From positions 1 through 32,573 of the forward strand of contig CAKRQP010000013.1 of the NCBI GenBank assembly GCA_934393555.1: a DNA stretch of 32,573 nucleotides, read 5' to 3'. The notes beneath the pieces are model-generated. The model ran no database searches, was not told the origin of the DNA, and worked only from the letters and a program-made list of their open reading frames with translations. Within the stretch, counting starts at the first letter, position 1, and each line of letters begins with the position of its first letter. Of this stretch, positions 31,053-32,573 are shown piece by piece. A program made the position numbers and the translations under genes. Source of the stretch: Limivivens sp934393555. GTDB lineage: Bacteria; Bacillota; Clostridia; Lachnospirales; Lachnospiraceae.

Positions 31053-31770
31053 GGTCTTTTCTTCCTCCTGCCAGAATGATCAGTCTTAAAAGCTGCAGAA
31101 CAGAGGCGGCAAGACTTGCCACATAAGTCATGGCTGCTGCCCGGAGTACTTTTTTGGCTCCGTCGATCTCTGTAGAACCCAGCATTCCCGTATTCTCCAG
31201 TACCCGGATCGCTCTTGCGGAAGCGTTGAATTCCACAGGAAGCGTTACCAGCTGAAAAAGGACTGCCAGGGAAAACAGCACGATCCCCACCATCACCAGT
31301 GCTCTGAGAGACATGACAAGCCCCAGGATAAAGATCGGCCATGCAGCAGTGGATCCAAAATTTGCCAGCGGCACCAGGGTACTCCGAAGCACCAGAGGAC
31401 CATACTGCTTCTGATCCTGGATCGCATGGCCGCACTCATGGGCGGCTACACAGACGGCTGCCACAGACCGGGAAGCATAGGTGCTGTCCGATAAGCGTAA
31501 GACCTTGCTCCTTGGATCGTAATGATCCGTCAGTTTTCCGGAAATATGCTCGATGGAAACATGGTAAAGACCACAGCTGTCCAGAACTTTTCTTGCTGCT
31601 TCCGCCCCGGAAAGATTGGACATGCAGCGTACTTTGGAATACTTATTAAATGTGCTGTTTACCACACTGGAAGCCCAGAGGGATAACAGAAGGCCAATGA
31701 TCACAAGAATGTATGTCGGATCGATATGATAAAAACCGTATCCGCCATACCGGTAAGCTGCTAACAGCAT
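31045..31770 (-). CDS. Membrane zinc metallopeptidase (neutral zinc metallopeptidase family)
   Basis: The 241 residues have an N-terminal membrane segment (about 17-37), a soluble part with the zinc motif His111-Glu-Cys-Gly-His115 (HExxH), and two to three C-terminal hydrophobic segments (about 140-170, 210-235). This fits the YugP-like Zn-peptidase family. The substrate is unknown. It overlaps fmt by 10 bases and rsmB by 8, within the fmt-rsmB block where this family is often found. Confidence 0.9.
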   Translation of the reverse strand: MLLAAYRYGGYGFYHIDPTYILVIIGLLLSLWASSVVNSTFNKYSKVRCMSNLSGAEAARKVLDSCGLYHVSIEHISGKLTDHYDPRSKVLRLSDSTYASRSVAAVCVAAHECGHAIQDQKQYGPLVLRSTLVPLANFGSTAAWPIFILGLVMSLRALVMVGIVLFSLAVLFQLVTLPVEFNASARAIRVLENTGMLGSTEIDGAKKVLRAAAMTYVASLAASVLQLLRLIILAGGRKDRD

Positions 31771-32573
31771 AAATTGATCCCCTCCTCAATCGTGTAACCG
31801 CGGAGAAAAGCTGCGGTATCCATCCGTTTCTTTCCTTCCAGCTGAAGCTCCGTGATCTTTAACGCATCTTTTCCTGTCTGAATGAGAAGCTCTCCTTTTC
31901 CTCCGGAAAGAACGGTACCGGGAGCCTTCGTCTCATCTCCGTCCGTCACCTCCGCCCGCCAGATCTTCAGCGTCTTGCCGTGAATATGCGTGTAGGCACT
32001 TGGCCAGGGATTTAAGCCACGGATCAGCCGTTCCACAGAAACGGCATCTTTCTTCCAGTCGATAGCCCCCATGTCCTTGGTAAGCATCTTTGCATAAGCC
32101 GTCGGACTTTCCTCGCTCTGCTTTTCCGGTGTTACCGTACCTTTTTCCAGCGCATCCAGCGTTTCCAGAAGAAGCTCTGCCCCGGCAACACTGAGCTTGT
32201 CGAAAAGACTTCCTCCGGTCTCCTCTTTTTCCAGAGGGATCACTTTTTTCAAAAGCATGTCCCCCGTATCCAGACCCTCATCCATCTGCATCGTGGTAAT
32301 ACCGGATTCTTTTTCGCCGTCAATGACTGCCCACTGGATCGGAGCTGCACCGCGATATTTGGGCAGCAGAGAACCGTGCACATTGATGCAGCCGTATTTT
32401 GTCAGTGTCAGGATGCTTTTCGGGATCAGCTGACCAAAGGCCACTACCACGATCACATCCGCATCGAATGTTCTTAATTCTTCCACAACTTCCGGATCCC
32501 GCACTTTTTTCGGCTGAAGGACCGGAATATTTTCCCGGATGGCAACCTCTTTGACCGGTGTGGGCTGCATGGC
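31761..32573 (-). CDS. fmt: Methionyl-tRNA formyltransferase, 5' end outside the window
   Basis: Formylates initiator Met-tRNA using 10-formyl-tetrahydrofolate. 270 residues are visible; roughly the first 40 of about 310 lie beyond the right edge. The catalytic block NVHGSLLPKYRGAAP, then DTGDML, and the C-terminal OB-like domain (GLNPWPSAYTHIHGK onward) are present. It is the first visible gene of the long minus-strand operon. def, its usual partner, would be outside the window. Confidence 0.97.
   Translation of the reverse strand, partial: AMQPTPVKEVAIRENIPVLQPKKVRDPEVVEELRTFDADVIVVVAFGQLIPKSILTLTKYGCINVHGSLLPKYRGAAPIQWAVIDGEKESGITTMQMDEGLDTGDMLLKKVIPLEKEETGGSLFDKLSVAGAELLLETLDALEKGTVTPEKQSEESPTAYAKMLTKDMGAIDWKKDAVSVERLIRGLNPWPSAYTHIHGKTLKIWRAEVTDGDETKAPGTVLSGGKGELLIQTGKDALKITELQLEGKKRMDTAAFLRGYTIEEGINLCC

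Noticed and set aside
29568..31079. Long plus-strand open frame (503 codons) opposite rsmB; similar ones at 15291-16625 and 24962-26392
   Set aside because: They are antisense to strong known genes, have no ribosome binding sites, and their composition is that of complementary-strand shadows.
32198..32204. Perfect TGTCGAA (Spo0A core) inside fmt
   Set aside because: A single core match inside a coding region is expected by chance about 16 times in a window of this size; no tandem partner or promoter is nearby.

Overview
The window looks like chromosome from a spore-forming member of the Bacillota, most likely a Lachnospiraceae-type Clostridium relative. It has the sporulation genes spoIIGA, sigE and spoVD, a Spo0E-like gene, the mraZ-led division and cell-wall (dcw) cluster, and the fmt-rsmB-rlmN-stp-prkC-rsgA-rpe-thiN block typical of Firmicutes. 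Ribosome binding sites are strong (AGGAGG types), gene overlaps are common, and several starts are TTG or GTG. I see no tRNA, rRNA, CRISPR array, phage gene or recognisable transposase. The genus cannot be fixed from the sequence alone.

Layout. Positions 1-171 hold the end of an unrecognised plus-strand gene, then a terminator, then a 203-nt near-continuous palindrome (279-481). glpK (minus) is transcribed divergently from a plus-strand pair: a ParB-like/BMP-domain fusion protein and a metallophosphoesterase. From 4778 to the right end every gene is on the minus strand. In order of transcription (right to left) these are: fmt (5' end cut off), zinc peptidase, rsmB, rlmN, stp, prkC, rsgA, rpe, thiN; then ychF, lgt and a 50-residue Spo0E-like gene overlapping the end of lgt; then mraZ, rsmH, ftsL, ftsI, spoVD, mraY, murD, ftsW, murA, ftsQ, ftsZ; then galE; then spoIIGA-sigE.

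How it works together. The dcw genes make lipid I precursors and the septal peptidoglycan machine. Serine/threonine kinase PrkC and phosphatase Stp sense and tune wall growth. SpoIIGA and pro-sigma-E start the mother-cell sporulation programme, for which SpoVD makes cortex peptidoglycan. murE, murF, murG, murB and ftsA are absent from the cluster. murA sits where Bacillus has murG-murB, and no sigG gene follows sigE.

The most interesting content is regulatory. (1) The spoIIGA promoter has a TATAAT -10, a 21-22 bp spacer and Spo0A-like boxes, as in the Bacillus spoIIG promoter. (2) A 17-bp tandem Spo0A-like site matching that one at 15 of 17 bases lies upstream of the ychF-lgt-spo0E-like promoter, which suggests a feedback loop. 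(3) spoIIGA and spoVD each have their Shine-Dalgarno inside the downstream arm of an inverted repeat whose upstream arm would be present only in read-through RNA. This could keep vegetative transcripts from making sporulation proteins. (4) mraZ has four AAGTGG-type operator boxes over its start site. (5) The 203-nt palindrome after glpK is unexplained.
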